The notes under the pieces: generated by a model
What the model was told of the DNA's origin: nothing
Databases searched by the model: none
The model's input: the letters and a program-made list of their open reading frames with translations, nothing else
Position numbers and translations under genes: made by a program
In this document: positions 33,093 to 42,816 of the stretch, in pieces
How the letters are laid out: the number at the start of each line of letters is the position of its first letter
Numbering within the stretch: position 1 is the first letter of the stretch
Source: an uncultured Acidobacteriaceae bacterium
GTDB lineage: Bacteria; Acidobacteriota; Terriglobia; Terriglobales; Acidobacteriaceae
Direction: 5' to 3'
DNA: 62,068 nucleotides
NCBI GenBank assembly: GCA_903842065.1
Contig: CAIMKZ010000073.1
Span: 1 to 62,068, forward strand

Positions 33093-33962
33093 ATGAACAA
33101 TCTATCGAGAAGAGAATTCGTCATCATGGCCGGCGCGGCCGCCGCGGCAACCCGGTTGCCCGCGCAGGCAAAGAAGGCCACCCTCACGGCCGGCGAAATC
33201 GTCGACCGCATCAAGAAGAACCTCGGCATCCCCTGGAATCCCAAGACCTTCCGCGACAAGTTCCACGTCGGCGGCCCGGAGATGGAAGTCACCGGCATCG
33301 CCACCAGCTTCGGCGCAAACTTCCGCGTCATGGATCTGGCCGTCAAACAGGGCCTCAACATGCTCATCGTCCATGAGCCTACCTTCTACTCCGACGCCGA
33401 CGTCATCGACTGGGTCAAGGACGATCCGATGTACCAGTGGAAGCTCGACTGGGCGACGAAGCACAACGTCGTCGTCTGGCGCATCCACGACCACTGGCAC
33501 GCCCATAAACCCGACGGCATCCAGACCGGATTCAACAAGCGTATCGGCTGGAACCAGTACCTCGTTGAAGGCAGCCTCACCCGCTGGAAGCTGCCGCCCA
33601 CCACTCTGGGCGAGCTGGCCAAGTACGTAGCCAAGACCCTTGGCTCGAAGAGCGTTCGCGTTATCGGCGACCCCAATCTGCCGGTTACCAACTTCATGCG
33701 TGGCGGCCACCTGCTGGCACAGAACTGCACGGCCCTCCAGGAGCCCGTAGACGCCATCATGATCAGCGAATGCCGCGAATACGACTCATTCGAGTACGTT
33801 CGCGACTCCATCCTCGCCGGCCAGAAGAAGGGCGCAATCTTCCTTGCCCACTCGATGGGTGAGGACGAGGGCATGAACTACTTTGCCGAGTGGTCCAAGC
33901 CCTTCCTGCCCGAGATCCCGGTCAAGTACATCGCCACCACCGACGAGTTCTGGAACGTCTAG
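33093..33962 (+). CDS. NIF3-like protein, Tat-exported type (copy 1)
   Basis: 289 aa. The N-terminus NLSRREFVIMAGAAAAATRL is a textbook twin-arginine signal. The mature part is a NIF3-like domain: EIVDRIKKNLGIPWN, VTGIATSFGANFRVMDLAVK, the metal-site LIVHEPTFYSDAD, RIHDHWHAHKPDG, and C-terminal LAHSMGEDEGMNYFAEW. Both candidate metal-binding His positions are kept, unlike the upstream cytosolic paralogue. GAGGAG precedes the ATG at 33093. NIF3 proteins are normally cytoplasmic, so Tat export is unusual. Ends at a hairpin separating the two gene pairs. Confidence 0.78.
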   Translation: MNNLSRREFVIMAGAAAAATRLPAQAKKATLTAGEIVDRIKKNLGIPWNPKTFRDKFHVGGPEMEVTGIATSFGANFRVMDLAVKQGLNMLIVHEPTFYSDADVIDWVKDDPMYQWKLDWATKHNVVVWRIHDHWHAHKPDGIQTGFNKRIGWNQYLVEGSLTRWKLPPTTLGELAKYVAKTLGSKSVRVIGDPNLPVTNFMRGGHLLAQNCTALQEPVDAIMISECREYDSFEYVRDSILAGQKKGAIFLAHSMGEDEGMNYFAEWSKPFLPEIPVKYIATTDEFWNV

Positions 33963-33982
33963 TTCACCTCTTCGCCAAACCC

Positions 33983-34010
33983 CAACGGCCGCCCTAAAGG
34001 GTGGCCGTTG
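33983..34010 (+). terminator. ACGGCCACC-type hairpin after the first NIF3 pair
   Basis: CAACGGCCGCCC, loop TAAA, GGGTGGCCGTTG (one wobble). Near-copy of the hairpins after rpsA and after the second NIF3 pair; short T-poor tail. Confidence 0.65.
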
Positions 34011-34121
34011 TCGCATCTACATCCAGTAACGCGCAGCCGTCCTCTTGCCTGCCCGCCTGTTATAGACTTATGCCGCTCGGAAGAATCGATAAAACCTGTA
34101 ACCGAAACCATGAGGGGAGTT

Positions 34122-35066
34122 ATGACAATCACAGCTCAGCAAGTCGTAGATCGGATCAAGCAGAAGCTAGGCTCCGGCTGGAAGGACACGCCCTCCGACA
34201 AGTTCCTCGCCGGCTCGCCCGACGCCGAGGTCAAGGGCATAGCAACCACCTACGCGCCCAGCCTCGAGATGCTCGAAAAAGCCGTAGCCGCCGGCAAGAA
34301 CATGATCGTCACCCGCGAGTCCCCCTTCTGGACCCGCGCCGTGCAGCCCCACGGTACCAGCCCCGGCTTTGTAGGCCCGGCCTTTGCCAATCACGTCTAC
34401 GCCGAAGCCGCTGCCGCAGCAATGAAGGGTGGCGCCGCTCCGCAAGCTGGTCCCGGCAACCAGGCACAGGCCATGGCCGCCTTTGAGAAAGACCAAGTCA
34501 ACGTAAAGAAGCACGAGTACATCGCTGCCAACAACCTCATCGTCTACCGCCTCTTTGACAACTGGAACGCCCTGGAGCCCGACCGCCAGATGCAGGGCCT
34601 GGCCAAGGCCCTTGGCTGGGACAAGTCCTACAAAGCCGCCAGCGGCACACCATGGGCCACCAACAACGGCTCCTTTGCCGTTCCACCGGCGACGCTCAAA
34701 GAAGCTGCCATCGCCATCAAGAAGAAGCTCGGCTCCGGGAGCATCCGCGTAGCCGGCCACCCCGACACCCACGTCTCGCGCGCCTCGCTCGGACACGGCA
34801 TGTGCTGGCTGGCAGACTTGCAGAAGCTCTGCGCCGAACCCGGCGTCGACCTGGTCATCATCGGCGAACCGCAGTGGGAGAACGAGATCGGCCAGTACTT
34901 CTTCGACACCTTCGCCTCAGGCAGAAAGATCGGCCTCATCGCGCTCGGCCAGGAGGTCACCGAAGACCCCGGCATGGGCGAGATGGCCGCATGGCTCAAG
35001 ACCTTTGTCAGCGAAGTTCCCGTACAGTGGATGCCCGAGGGCGATCCCAGTTGGATGCCCTACTAA
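34122..35066 (+). CDS. NIF3-like protein, cytosolic type (copy 2)
   Basis: 314 aa paralogue of the gene at 32188, sharing QQVVDRIKQKLGSGWKDTPS and KGIATTYAPSLEMLEKAVAAG. The first metal site again reads VTRESPFW (Arg in place of His), and the C-terminal site LGQEVTEDPGMGEMAAW lacks the His. It differs by an Ala/Gly/Gln-rich insertion at about residues 90-125 (AEAAAAAMKGGAAPQAGPG). The ATG at 34122 follows GAGGGGAG. Followed after 20 bp by the second exported copy, so the pair order repeats that of copy 1. Confidence 0.75.
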   Translation: MTITAQQVVDRIKQKLGSGWKDTPSDKFLAGSPDAEVKGIATTYAPSLEMLEKAVAAGKNMIVTRESPFWTRAVQPHGTSPGFVGPAFANHVYAEAAAAAMKGGAAPQAGPGNQAQAMAAFEKDQVNVKKHEYIAANNLIVYRLFDNWNALEPDRQMQGLAKALGWDKSYKAASGTPWATNNGSFAVPPATLKEAAIAIKKKLGSGSIRVAGHPDTHVSRASLGHGMCWLADLQKLCAEPGVDLVIIGEPQWENEIGQYFFDTFASGRKIGLIALGQEVTEDPGMGEMAAWLKTFVSEVPVQWMPEGDPSWMPY

Positions 35067-35086
35067 CCCGAGAGGAGCCCAAACCC

Positions 35087-35941
35087 ATGACCCATCTATC
35101 GAGAAGAGAGTTCGTAGCCATGGCCGGAGCCACCCTCGCGGCCACTCAGCTTGCCCCCGCGCAAGCCCCCAAACTCACCGCCGGTGAGGTTGTCGATCGC
35201 ATCAAGAAGAACCTCGGCATCCCCTGGAACGCGACCACCTTCCGCGATACATACAAGATCGGCTCGCCGGAGTCGCCCGTCACCGGCATCGTCTCCACCT
35301 TCGGCTCCAACCTGAGCATCATGCAGAAGGCAGTCAAGGCCGGCCTCAACATGATCGTCACCCACGAGCCCACCTTCTGGAGCGACGCCGACATCATCGA
35401 CATGGTGAAAGACGATCCGCTCTATCACTTCAAGCTCGACTACGCGACCAAAAACAAGCTCGTAGTCTGGCGCATCCACGACCATGTGCACTCGCACAAA
35501 CCAGACCTGATCTGGGCAGGCTGGAACAAGGGCCTGGGCTGGGAGAAATATCTGACCGGCAACGACCGCGGCTATGTCATCCCGCCCACCACGCTCAAGG
35601 ATCTGGCGCTCTTCCTCGACAAGACTCTGCCCGCGGGGACCAAGAGCATCCGCTGCATCGGCGATCCCAACCTGCCCGTCACCCGGGTCGCCACCGGCCG
35701 CGATCTGACCAGCATGGGTATGGACGCCGACTGCATCATTTCCTCTGACTCGCGCGAGTACAACTGCTACGAGTACGCGCGCGACTCCGTACACATGGGC
35801 ATCAAACGCGGCTACATCTACATCGCGCATGAAGCCGCCGAGGACGTAGGCACTCAGGAAGTCGCCAACTGGCTCAGGCCGCTGGTGCCAGAAGTCGAAG
35901 TCCGCTACATGCCCACCACCGACGAGTTCTGGGGCGTGTAA
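35087..35941 (+). CDS. NIF3-like protein, Tat-exported type (copy 2)
   Basis: 284 aa. Twin-arginine signal HLSRREFVAMAGATLAATQL, then a NIF3-like domain: EVVDRIKKNLGIPWN, GIVSTFGSNLSIMQKAVKAG, IVTHEPTFWSDADIIDMVKD, WRIHDHVHSHKPDLI, and IAHEAAEDVGTQEVANWLRP near the end. His residues are present at both predicted metal positions. It ends MPTTDEFWGV, almost the same as the ATTDEFWNV end of copy 1, showing recent common origin. GAGGAG upstream of the ATG. Confidence 0.78.
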   Translation: MTHLSRREFVAMAGATLAATQLAPAQAPKLTAGEVVDRIKKNLGIPWNATTFRDTYKIGSPESPVTGIVSTFGSNLSIMQKAVKAGLNMIVTHEPTFWSDADIIDMVKDDPLYHFKLDYATKNKLVVWRIHDHVHSHKPDLIWAGWNKGLGWEKYLTGNDRGYVIPPTTLKDLALFLDKTLPAGTKSIRCIGDPNLPVTRVATGRDLTSMGMDADCIISSDSREYNCYEYARDSVHMGIKRGYIYIAHEAAEDVGTQEVANWLRPLVPEVEVRYMPTTDEFWGV

Positions 35942-35958
35942 TCTTTCATCACGAAAAC

Positions 35959-35988
35959 AACGGCCACCTGCAAAGGTGGCCGTTTCTA
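35959..35988 (+). terminator. ACGGCCACC-type hairpin after the second NIF3 pair
   Basis: AACGGCCACCT, loop GCAA, AGGTGGCCGTT (35959-35984), followed by TCT. Same family as 26437 and 33983. Confidence 0.7.
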
Positions 35989-36083
35989 CTTACGATTCTC
36001 ACTGCGCGGATTTCTGTTTGCCTTTTCTTGGCTTTCGCCGTACTTTAGCTGCACAGCGCAATTCACTCTATGGAGCAAACCAT

Positions 36084-36389
36084 ATGAATATGAACAACGA
36101 TCCAGCCCAGGTCATGCACATCCTGGCCATCGTCTTCCTCTTTTACGGGTTCATCATCCTGATAGCACTCACGGCCATCATCATCCCCTCATGGTTCATC
36201 TGCAAGAAGGCAGGCTTCTCTCCGTGGCTGGCCTTCCTCAACCTGATCCCCATGGGCGGGCTGGTTCTGCTTTATGTGCTGGCCTTCTCTGACTGGAAGG
36301 TAGTTCCCGCGCCGCAAAATTACTGGCCGCAGTATCCCCCGCAGCCCCCGTATCCGCCCACACCGCCGCAAGTACCGCCACAGGCGTAA
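36084..36389 (+). CDS. Small membrane protein with Pro-rich tail
   Basis: 101 aa. Two hydrophobic helices (about 10-35 and 45-68, the latter LAFLNLIPMGGLVLLYVLAF) separated by a short CKKAGFSPW loop. A Tyr/Pro-rich C-terminus (PQYPPQPPYPPTPPQVPP) follows. This layout resembles small proteins of the DUF5684/SPW-like kind. I chose the ATG at 36084 with GGAG eight bases upstream. Probably in the inner membrane; the proline tail may contact other proteins. Function unknown. Confidence 0.7.
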   Translation: MNMNNDPAQVMHILAIVFLFYGFIILIALTAIIIPSWFICKKAGFSPWLAFLNLIPMGGLVLLYVLAFSDWKVVPAPQNYWPQYPPQPPYPPTPPQVPPQA

Positions 36390-36400
36390 ACGATTCCACC

Positions 36401-36437
36401 GCCGGGGAGTCTCAACTCCCCGGCGCATGTTCTCTTC
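36401..36437. terminator. Bidirectional terminator
   Basis: GCCGGGGAGT, loop CTCA, ACTCCCCGGC (36401-36424), then a T/C-rich tail. It lies between the convergent 36084 gene and the MFS gene. Confidence 0.7.
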
Positions 36438-36440
36438 TTG

Positions 36441-37661
36441 TTAGATTGCGGTTGCGGTCCGCAGTTCGCGCCGATACAGCACCAGCACGATAGCCAGCGA
36501 AACCACCTGGCAGATGCTCGCCACCAGAAACACGCTTCCCTCGCCGTACCAGCCGATAATGACGCCCGCCACGGGGCCGGTCAAAAACAGCGCCACGTCG
36601 AAGAAGATCGTGTAACCGGCCAGTGCCGATCCGCGATTGTGATCCTCTACGTGCCGGATCGCTTCCACGCCCAGCGCCGGATATACCAGCGAGAATCCAA
36701 AGCCCGTAAGCATCGCAGCCGCTCCGGCCAGCCACGGTGAACCCGCCCACCACAGCAGGAACATCGCCACCGCTGTCACCGACACGCTCGGAATCGCCAC
36801 CCGGTATCCGCCCCACTTATTGATCGACTGCGCAAACACTCCGCGCATTACGATGAACGACGCGCCGAAAGCCGTCAGGCAAAGCGCCGCTCCGTTCCAC
36901 TGTTTGCTGATAAAGTACAGCGCGATAAACGTGATCAGTACGCCATATGCCACGCTGCTCAGCGCCACCGCGATGCCGTGTCCGGCCACGCGCCCCAGCG
37001 ATCGGAGGAATCCCTCGGGCTCGCCATGCACCGGCGCAACCGCTGCCTTGCGCAAAGCAACAATCAGGCTTACCGCGCCAAACACCGCCGTAAATATCCC
37101 GATGCCCCACAGCCCCCAGCGCGCGGCGAGCACCACGCCCAGCGGCGCGCCCAGTCCCACGCCTCCATAGGTAGTGATGCCGTTAAACGAGATCACTTTG
37201 CCCGTGCTCTCCGGCCCAAAGCAGCGCACGCCCCACAAAATCGCGCCCGTCGAACCAAAGCTCACGCTCATCCCCAGCGGAAATCGGCTCAGCACCAGCA
37301 GCATGAAGCTCAGCCAATGATTGCTCTCGCAGGCCGCCGCGCCAATCAGCAAAAGGCCGCTCACCACGCAGCAAGCCATGCCCAGCAGCACGCTCAACTT
37401 CGGCCCCTTCCGGTCGCAGATCATCCCCGCCCACGGTCGCGCCGCCAGAGTCGCCAGGCTCTGCAACCCGATCACCGTGCCCGCCACCGCCGCGCTCATC
37501 CCCAGGTTCAGATGCACGTACCCCGGCAGCACCGCCACCGGTATGCCTACCGACCCGTATGCCACCAACGTGAAGTAGAGAAACCCGAAGACCCGCCACG
37601 CACTGGCGCTTCCGATATCCTCCACGCCTTCGATTGCCCGTTCCTGCACTCGCTCTTCCAT
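36441..37661 (-). CDS. MFS transporter (YhhS/YfcJ-like)
   Basis: About 406 aa, twelve hydrophobic segments. MFS signatures: the loop 2-3 motif [21 protein letters not shown] and the mirrored GGYRVAIPS in the second half. The opening helix [20 protein letters not shown] and the [16 protein letters not shown] segment recall the YhhS/YfcJ branch, whose members export small molecules such as sugars or drugs. I start it at the ATG at 37661 (MEERVQERA), before the first helix. The open frame runs further upstream through repeat DNA, which is unlikely to be coding. The ribosome site is weak, so the start is uncertain. Confidence 0.78.
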   Translation of the reverse strand: MEERVQERAIEGVEDIGSASAWRVFGFLYFTLVAYGSVGIPVAVLPGYVHLNLGMSAAVAGTVIGLQSLATLAARPWAGMICDRKGPKLSVLLGMACCVVSGLLLIGAAACESNHWLSFMLLVLSRFPLGMSVSFGSTGAILWGVRCFGPESTGKVISFNGITTYGGVGLGAPLGVVLAARWGLWGIGIFTAVFGAVSLIVALRKAAVAPVHGEPEGFLRSLGRVAGHGIAVALSSVAYGVLITFIALYFISKQWNGAALCLTAFGASFIVMRGVFAQSINKWGGYRVAIPSVSVTAVAMFLLWWAGSPWLAGAAAMLTGFGFSLVYPALGVEAIRHVEDHNRGSALAGYTIFFDVALFLTGPVAGVIIGWYGEGSVFLVASICQVVSLAIVLVLYRRELRTATAI

Positions 37662-37728
37662 CAATTCGAGAGATTTGCCCGCTCCCGCCCATCCGGAGCC
37701 GCATATATCCAGTATCGCCTCCGACGCT

Positions 37729-37768
37729 GGGTGCCCCGGGTCCCTCGCATTTGGGGATCCGGGAAAGA
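37729..37768. repeat. GTGCCC-tagged hairpin repeat, short type
   Basis: GGGTGCCCC tag; CCCGGGTCCC pairs with GGGGATCCGGG (37735-37763, imperfect), then AAAGATC. Confidence 0.75.
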
Positions 37769-37783
37769 TCGACCCACTCTCTC

Positions 37784-37866
37784 GGTGCCCCACCCTCGCC
37801 GAGTCCACCCCGCTCCTCGGTGCCCCACCCTCGCCGCGCTTTTGTTTTTGCGGCTAGGGTGGGGTA
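37784..37866. repeat. GTGCCC-tagged repeats, truncated plus full long-type copy
   Basis: A 5' fragment (GGTGCCCCACCCTCGCCGAG) at 37784 is followed at 37819 by a full copy with arms CCCACCCTCGCCGC and GCGGCTAGGGTGGG. The tandem fragment shows that the 5' module can spread or persist on its own. Confidence 0.8.
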
Positions 37867-37930
37867 CACACACCGCAGTCATTTCAAAATCCTCACATCG
37901 CAACGCGGTAAAATCGTAGATAGAGCAACC

Positions 37931-39418
37931 ATGCCCGATTCGACATCCACGCCCCTCGCGCCCCGCGTCCGTTTTGCGCCCTCGCCCACCGGCTTTCTCC
38001 ACGTCGGCAGCGCCCGCACCTTCATCTTCAACTGGCTCTTCGCCCGCCACAATCACGGCACCATGATCCTGCGCCTCGACGATACCGACGTCGAGCGCAA
38101 CACCGACGTCAGTGTCCGCTCCATCTTCGACGGCCTCCACTGGCTCGGCCTCAACTGGGACGAAGAGTACAAGCAGTCCGACCGCCTCGCCCTGCACCAG
38201 CAGGCCGCCCAGGACCTCTTCGCCAAGGGCCTCGCCTATCGCGACTTCACCCCCGCCCACTCCGGCGACGACAACCAGTCAAGCGCACAGGGCGCATGGC
38301 TCTTCAACCCCGGCATGAGAGAGTTGTCCCGCGAAGAGTCTGACCGGCGCGCGGCTTCAGGGGAAAGTTTCGCCCTCCGCTACCGCGTTCCCCGCGGCCT
38401 AAAATCGGGAGTTGCCCGCATCCTGAGCTTTGTCGACGGAGTCTACGGCGCGCAGTCCAAAGCCGCCGACGAGGTTGAAGACTTCGCCCTTCTGCGCTCG
38501 GATGGAATGCCGACGTATCATCTGGCTTCCTGCGCCGACGACGCCGCCCTGAACATCTCCCACATCATCCGCGGCCAGGACCACCTCACCAACACCTACA
38601 AACATCTTCTGATCTTCGAAGGCCTCGGTGCCACCGCGCCGCACTTCGCGCACCTGCCCCTGCTCGTCGCCCCCGACGGCGCCAAGCTGTCGAAGCGCAA
38701 ACACGGCCCCGTCGTCAGCGTCACCACCTATCGCGACTCCGGTTTCCTCCCCGCAGCCTTCATCAACTTCCTCTGCCTCCTCGGCTGGTCGCCCAAGAAC
38801 GACCTCGAGTTCATGCCGCTTGAGCAGATCGCCGCGCTCTTCACCCTCGAAGGCGTCAACCGCGCCAACGCCGTGGTGAACTTTACCGATGCCGACCCCT
38901 TTGACCCCAAGGCCGTCTGGCTCAACGCCGAGCACATCCGCTCCCTGCCCGTCGAAAAGCTCGCCAGCGAGATCGCGCCCTTCTTCGCCGAGGCCGGCTA
39001 CAACGCCACGCCCGAGAAGATCGCCGCCATAACCCCGCTCATCCGCGAGCGCATCAAGCTCCTCCGCGAAGCCATTGGCGCGGCAGATTTCTTCTTCCTT
39101 GAAGAGCTGGCCCCCTACGATCCCGCCGAGTTGATTCCACCCAAAGGCGGCGACGCAGCCATGGCCCGCCGAGTCCTCTCGCACGCGCTTGAAGTCCTGC
39201 CCGCAGTCACTTTCGACCACGACTCACTCGACAAGGCACTCCGCGAAGCCGCCGCCACGCTGGGCCTCAAAGCCGGCCCCATGTTTCAGCCCATTAGAGT
39301 AGCCGTCTGCGGCCGCAAAAACGCGCCCCCACTGTTTGAAACCATGACCGTCCTCGGCCGTGACGTCTGCCTCAACCGCATCCGCCAGGCAATCGAAAAA
39401 CTCGAATCACTCGGCTAA
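37931..39418 (+). CDS. gltX: Glutamyl-tRNA synthetase
   Basis: 495 aa class I synthetase charging tRNA-Glu. The HIGH-type motif is in [19 protein letters not shown] (about 13-31). The KMSKS-type motif is KLSKRKHG (about 253-260). The anticodon-binding alpha-helical C-terminus is complete. The open frame extends upstream into repeat DNA. I chose the ATG at 37931 because [19 protein letters not shown] gives the family's usual short N-terminus. Since glnS is also present (40918), this enzyme can be the discriminating form that charges only tRNA-Glu. Confidence 0.96.
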   Translation: MPDSTSTPLAPRVRFAPSPTGFLHVGSARTFIFNWLFARHNHGTMILRLDDTDVERNTDVSVRSIFDGLHWLGLNWDEEYKQSDRLALHQQAAQDLFAKGLAYRDFTPAHSGDDNQSSAQGAWLFNPGMRELSREESDRRAASGESFALRYRVPRGLKSGVARILSFVDGVYGAQSKAADEVEDFALLRSDGMPTYHLASCADDAALNISHIIRGQDHLTNTYKHLLIFEGLGATAPHFAHLPLLVAPDGAKLSKRKHGPVVSVTTYRDSGFLPAAFINFLCLLGWSPKNDLEFMPLEQIAALFTLEGVNRANAVVNFTDADPFDPKAVWLNAEHIRSLPVEKLASEIAPFFAEAGYNATPEKIAAITPLIRERIKLLREAIGAADFFFLEELAPYDPAELIPPKGGDAAMARRVLSHALEVLPAVTFDHDSLDKALREAAATLGLKAGPMFQPIRVAVCGRKNAPPLFETMTVLGRDVCLNRIRQAIEKLESLG

Positions 39419-39571
39419 AGACGCTCATTCACGTTGTTGTTCGGTTAACAGCCATCGGCGATTCACCATTCAACTACTGCGAATATCCGCCCAACTTCGA
39501 TTAAGTTGTCAGCTTTGCAGCAAGACCCAGGGCCTCGGAGACGAATATCTCAATGCAGAACAAATTTAGTC

Positions 39572-40264
39572 TCATCGTTTTAATTTCATTACATGATAAT
39601 TGAACGCCTCTTGCCCAGCCTTTATGAATGTATCAGTAATCCTCCTCGCACTATTCTGGTCCAAACCACTTTCTGCCATCAATTCGATGCCACTGCCAAG
39701 AAGTCGATCGGCTTCTTTCAAACATGCGTCTTTATCCCCTTTGTGCTCGATTCCTCTCTTATCTAGCATTTGTACAAATGCAACTTCACCAGCCTTATTA
39801 CCAGCCTTCAATAATAAATCTGCTATTCTACTGGCTGTTACTGCAGGGATAAGATTATCCTCCAATAACCCAAATCCTTCAACGATGAGAGATTGCATTG
39901 CTTTGCAGTGTTCATCAGCGCTGGACAACTCTATCTTCTCTGCTCCTAAGAGATCGATTTCTGTTTTGGCAGTTTGCTCGACAGTGTGATCTTCCCTCAG
40001 CAGTTGCGTTGTGCAATTTAGTTGTTTATGAGGTGTACAAGTGACTTCATTGTTGGAGAAAGCCCCTGTAGATGAGACGTTCTTCCTAGATGAAGAATCT
40101 TGAGAGCTGCATCTGCCATATCGCAGATACCAAACGACAGCGCCCCAGCCAAGAAAGAAAAGTCCAAGTAGCATTCCGCTGGGCTGTCCTGCTGTCATCG
40201 CAAATACAAAACACATCCCGCCAACAGCGAGAAAAAGGCCTATATAAAGCTTGACTGGTATCAC
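39572..40264 (-). CDS. Hypothetical membrane-anchored protein
   Basis: 230 aa. Two N-terminal hydrophobic helices (about 5-24 and 29-46: LYIGLFLAVGGMCFVFAMTA, GMLLGLFFLGWGAVVWYL), a polar Ser/Thr/Cys linker (50-110), and a helical cytoplasmic C-terminal region (AVTASRIADLLLKAGNKAGE, ARRITDTFIKAGQEAFNYH). The two helical units near the C-terminus look like a diverged internal repeat. Much AT-richer than gltX and glnS on either side. Downstream partner of the gene ending 21 bp before it. Family not recognised. Confidence 0.55.
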   Translation of the reverse strand: MIPVKLYIGLFLAVGGMCFVFAMTAGQPSGMLLGLFFLGWGAVVWYLRYGRCSSQDSSSRKNVSSTGAFSNNEVTCTPHKQLNCTTQLLREDHTVEQTAKTEIDLLGAEKIELSSADEHCKAMQSLIVEGFGLLEDNLIPAVTASRIADLLLKAGNKAGEVAFVQMLDKRGIEHKGDKDACLKEADRLLGSGIELMAESGLDQNSARRITDTFIKAGQEAFNYHVMKLKR

Positions 40265-40285
40265 AAGTTCACCCCTTAAGCATTG

Positions 40286-40774
40286 TCATTTCCAGACTCT
40301 ATCCAATACTTCATGCAGTCTTTCAAGGCCTTGGGCAGTCTCCTGCACGCTAAACGTGTGTGAAGCTGCTTTGAATGGCGGCTGATTCCAACCTTTCCTT
40401 GCCCGCAATGCACACGCAAGGCTCAAAAGTGTACCCTGAATTCCTGGATATAGTGAAAGACTCAACGATCCGGTGAATTTTTTCACAATCACTGGGTCCA
40501 TCGAAACGATCCATTCCCTTACCGCGCCATCAAGCGGAAGACTTCCGCCCAGATCCACAGAGATTTGATCCTCTGATTCAACTTTGACCCATATTGTACA
40601 TATGCTTGATAAAGGGTTCCCATCAGCTCCCTTTGCGGATTTCTTTAAATCAACCCGAAAGCGAGTCATTTTTTCAATCTTCGTAACGCGTCGATCAGGG
40701 AATCCGTATTCATCGAATAGAGCCTGTCTCAGGGGATAACAGGAGAGATTTTGCCCTTCAAAAAGGCTAGGCAT
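40286..40774 (-). CDS. Hypothetical cytoplasmic protein
   Basis: 162 aa. I chose the ATG at 40774 because a near-perfect AAGGAGGT lies seven bases upstream; an in-frame start eight codons earlier lacks this. The protein (MPSLFEGQNLSCYPLRQALF...) has no signal or membrane helix, and the middle is beta-rich (ICTIWVKVESEDQISVDLGG). The C-terminus is helical (TAQGLERLHEVLDRVWK). AT-rich like the next gene, with which it forms a two-gene operon inserted between two synthetase genes. No function can be assigned. Confidence 0.6.
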   Translation of the reverse strand: MPSLFEGQNLSCYPLRQALFDEYGFPDRRVTKIEKMTRFRVDLKKSAKGADGNPLSSICTIWVKVESEDQISVDLGGSLPLDGAVREWIVSMDPVIVKKFTGSLSLSLYPGIQGTLLSLACALRARKGWNQPPFKAASHTFSVQETAQGLERLHEVLDRVWK

Positions 40775-40917
40775 GAACGGCACCTCCTTCGCACACATAG
40801 TATACGATCAGATTCTTGCCGGAAATCACCAGGAGATGCAGGTCAATTAGAGGCTAACAAGTTCCGAATTTCGGAAGTGGAAAGCTCCGCCCGGCAATGA
40901 AATAATGAAGTAAAGCC

Positions 40918-42633
<1,716 letters not shown>

Positions 42634-42666
42634 CTGCCATGGAACGCCGGCCTCCAGACCGGATGT

Positions 42667-42694
42667 AGCGCGGGCCTCCGGCCCGCGCTTTTTC
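42667..42694 (+). terminator. Strong intrinsic terminator of glnS
   Basis: AGCGCGGGCC, loop TCC, GGCCCGCGCT (42667-42689), followed by TTTTC. Confidence 0.9.
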
Positions 42695-42816
42695 TTGCAT
42701 CGCCAGCCGTTTTTGAACCCACGCTGCCATACATCTCATCCAAAAAAATGAGCCGTCTTAGGCACCTTCCCCTCGTGTTGAACCCGTATAACCGAACTCG
42801 TACCCGGAGGTCATTC

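Noticed and set aside
37662..37808. N-terminal extension of the MFS gene
   Set aside because: The region is made of tagged hairpin repeats, and the extra residues precede the first membrane helix without similarity to the family.
36978..37919. Plus-strand frame opposite the MFS gene reaching gltX
   Set aside because: Basic, His/Arg-rich translation without motifs, antisense to a clear MFS transporter; its end is repeat DNA.
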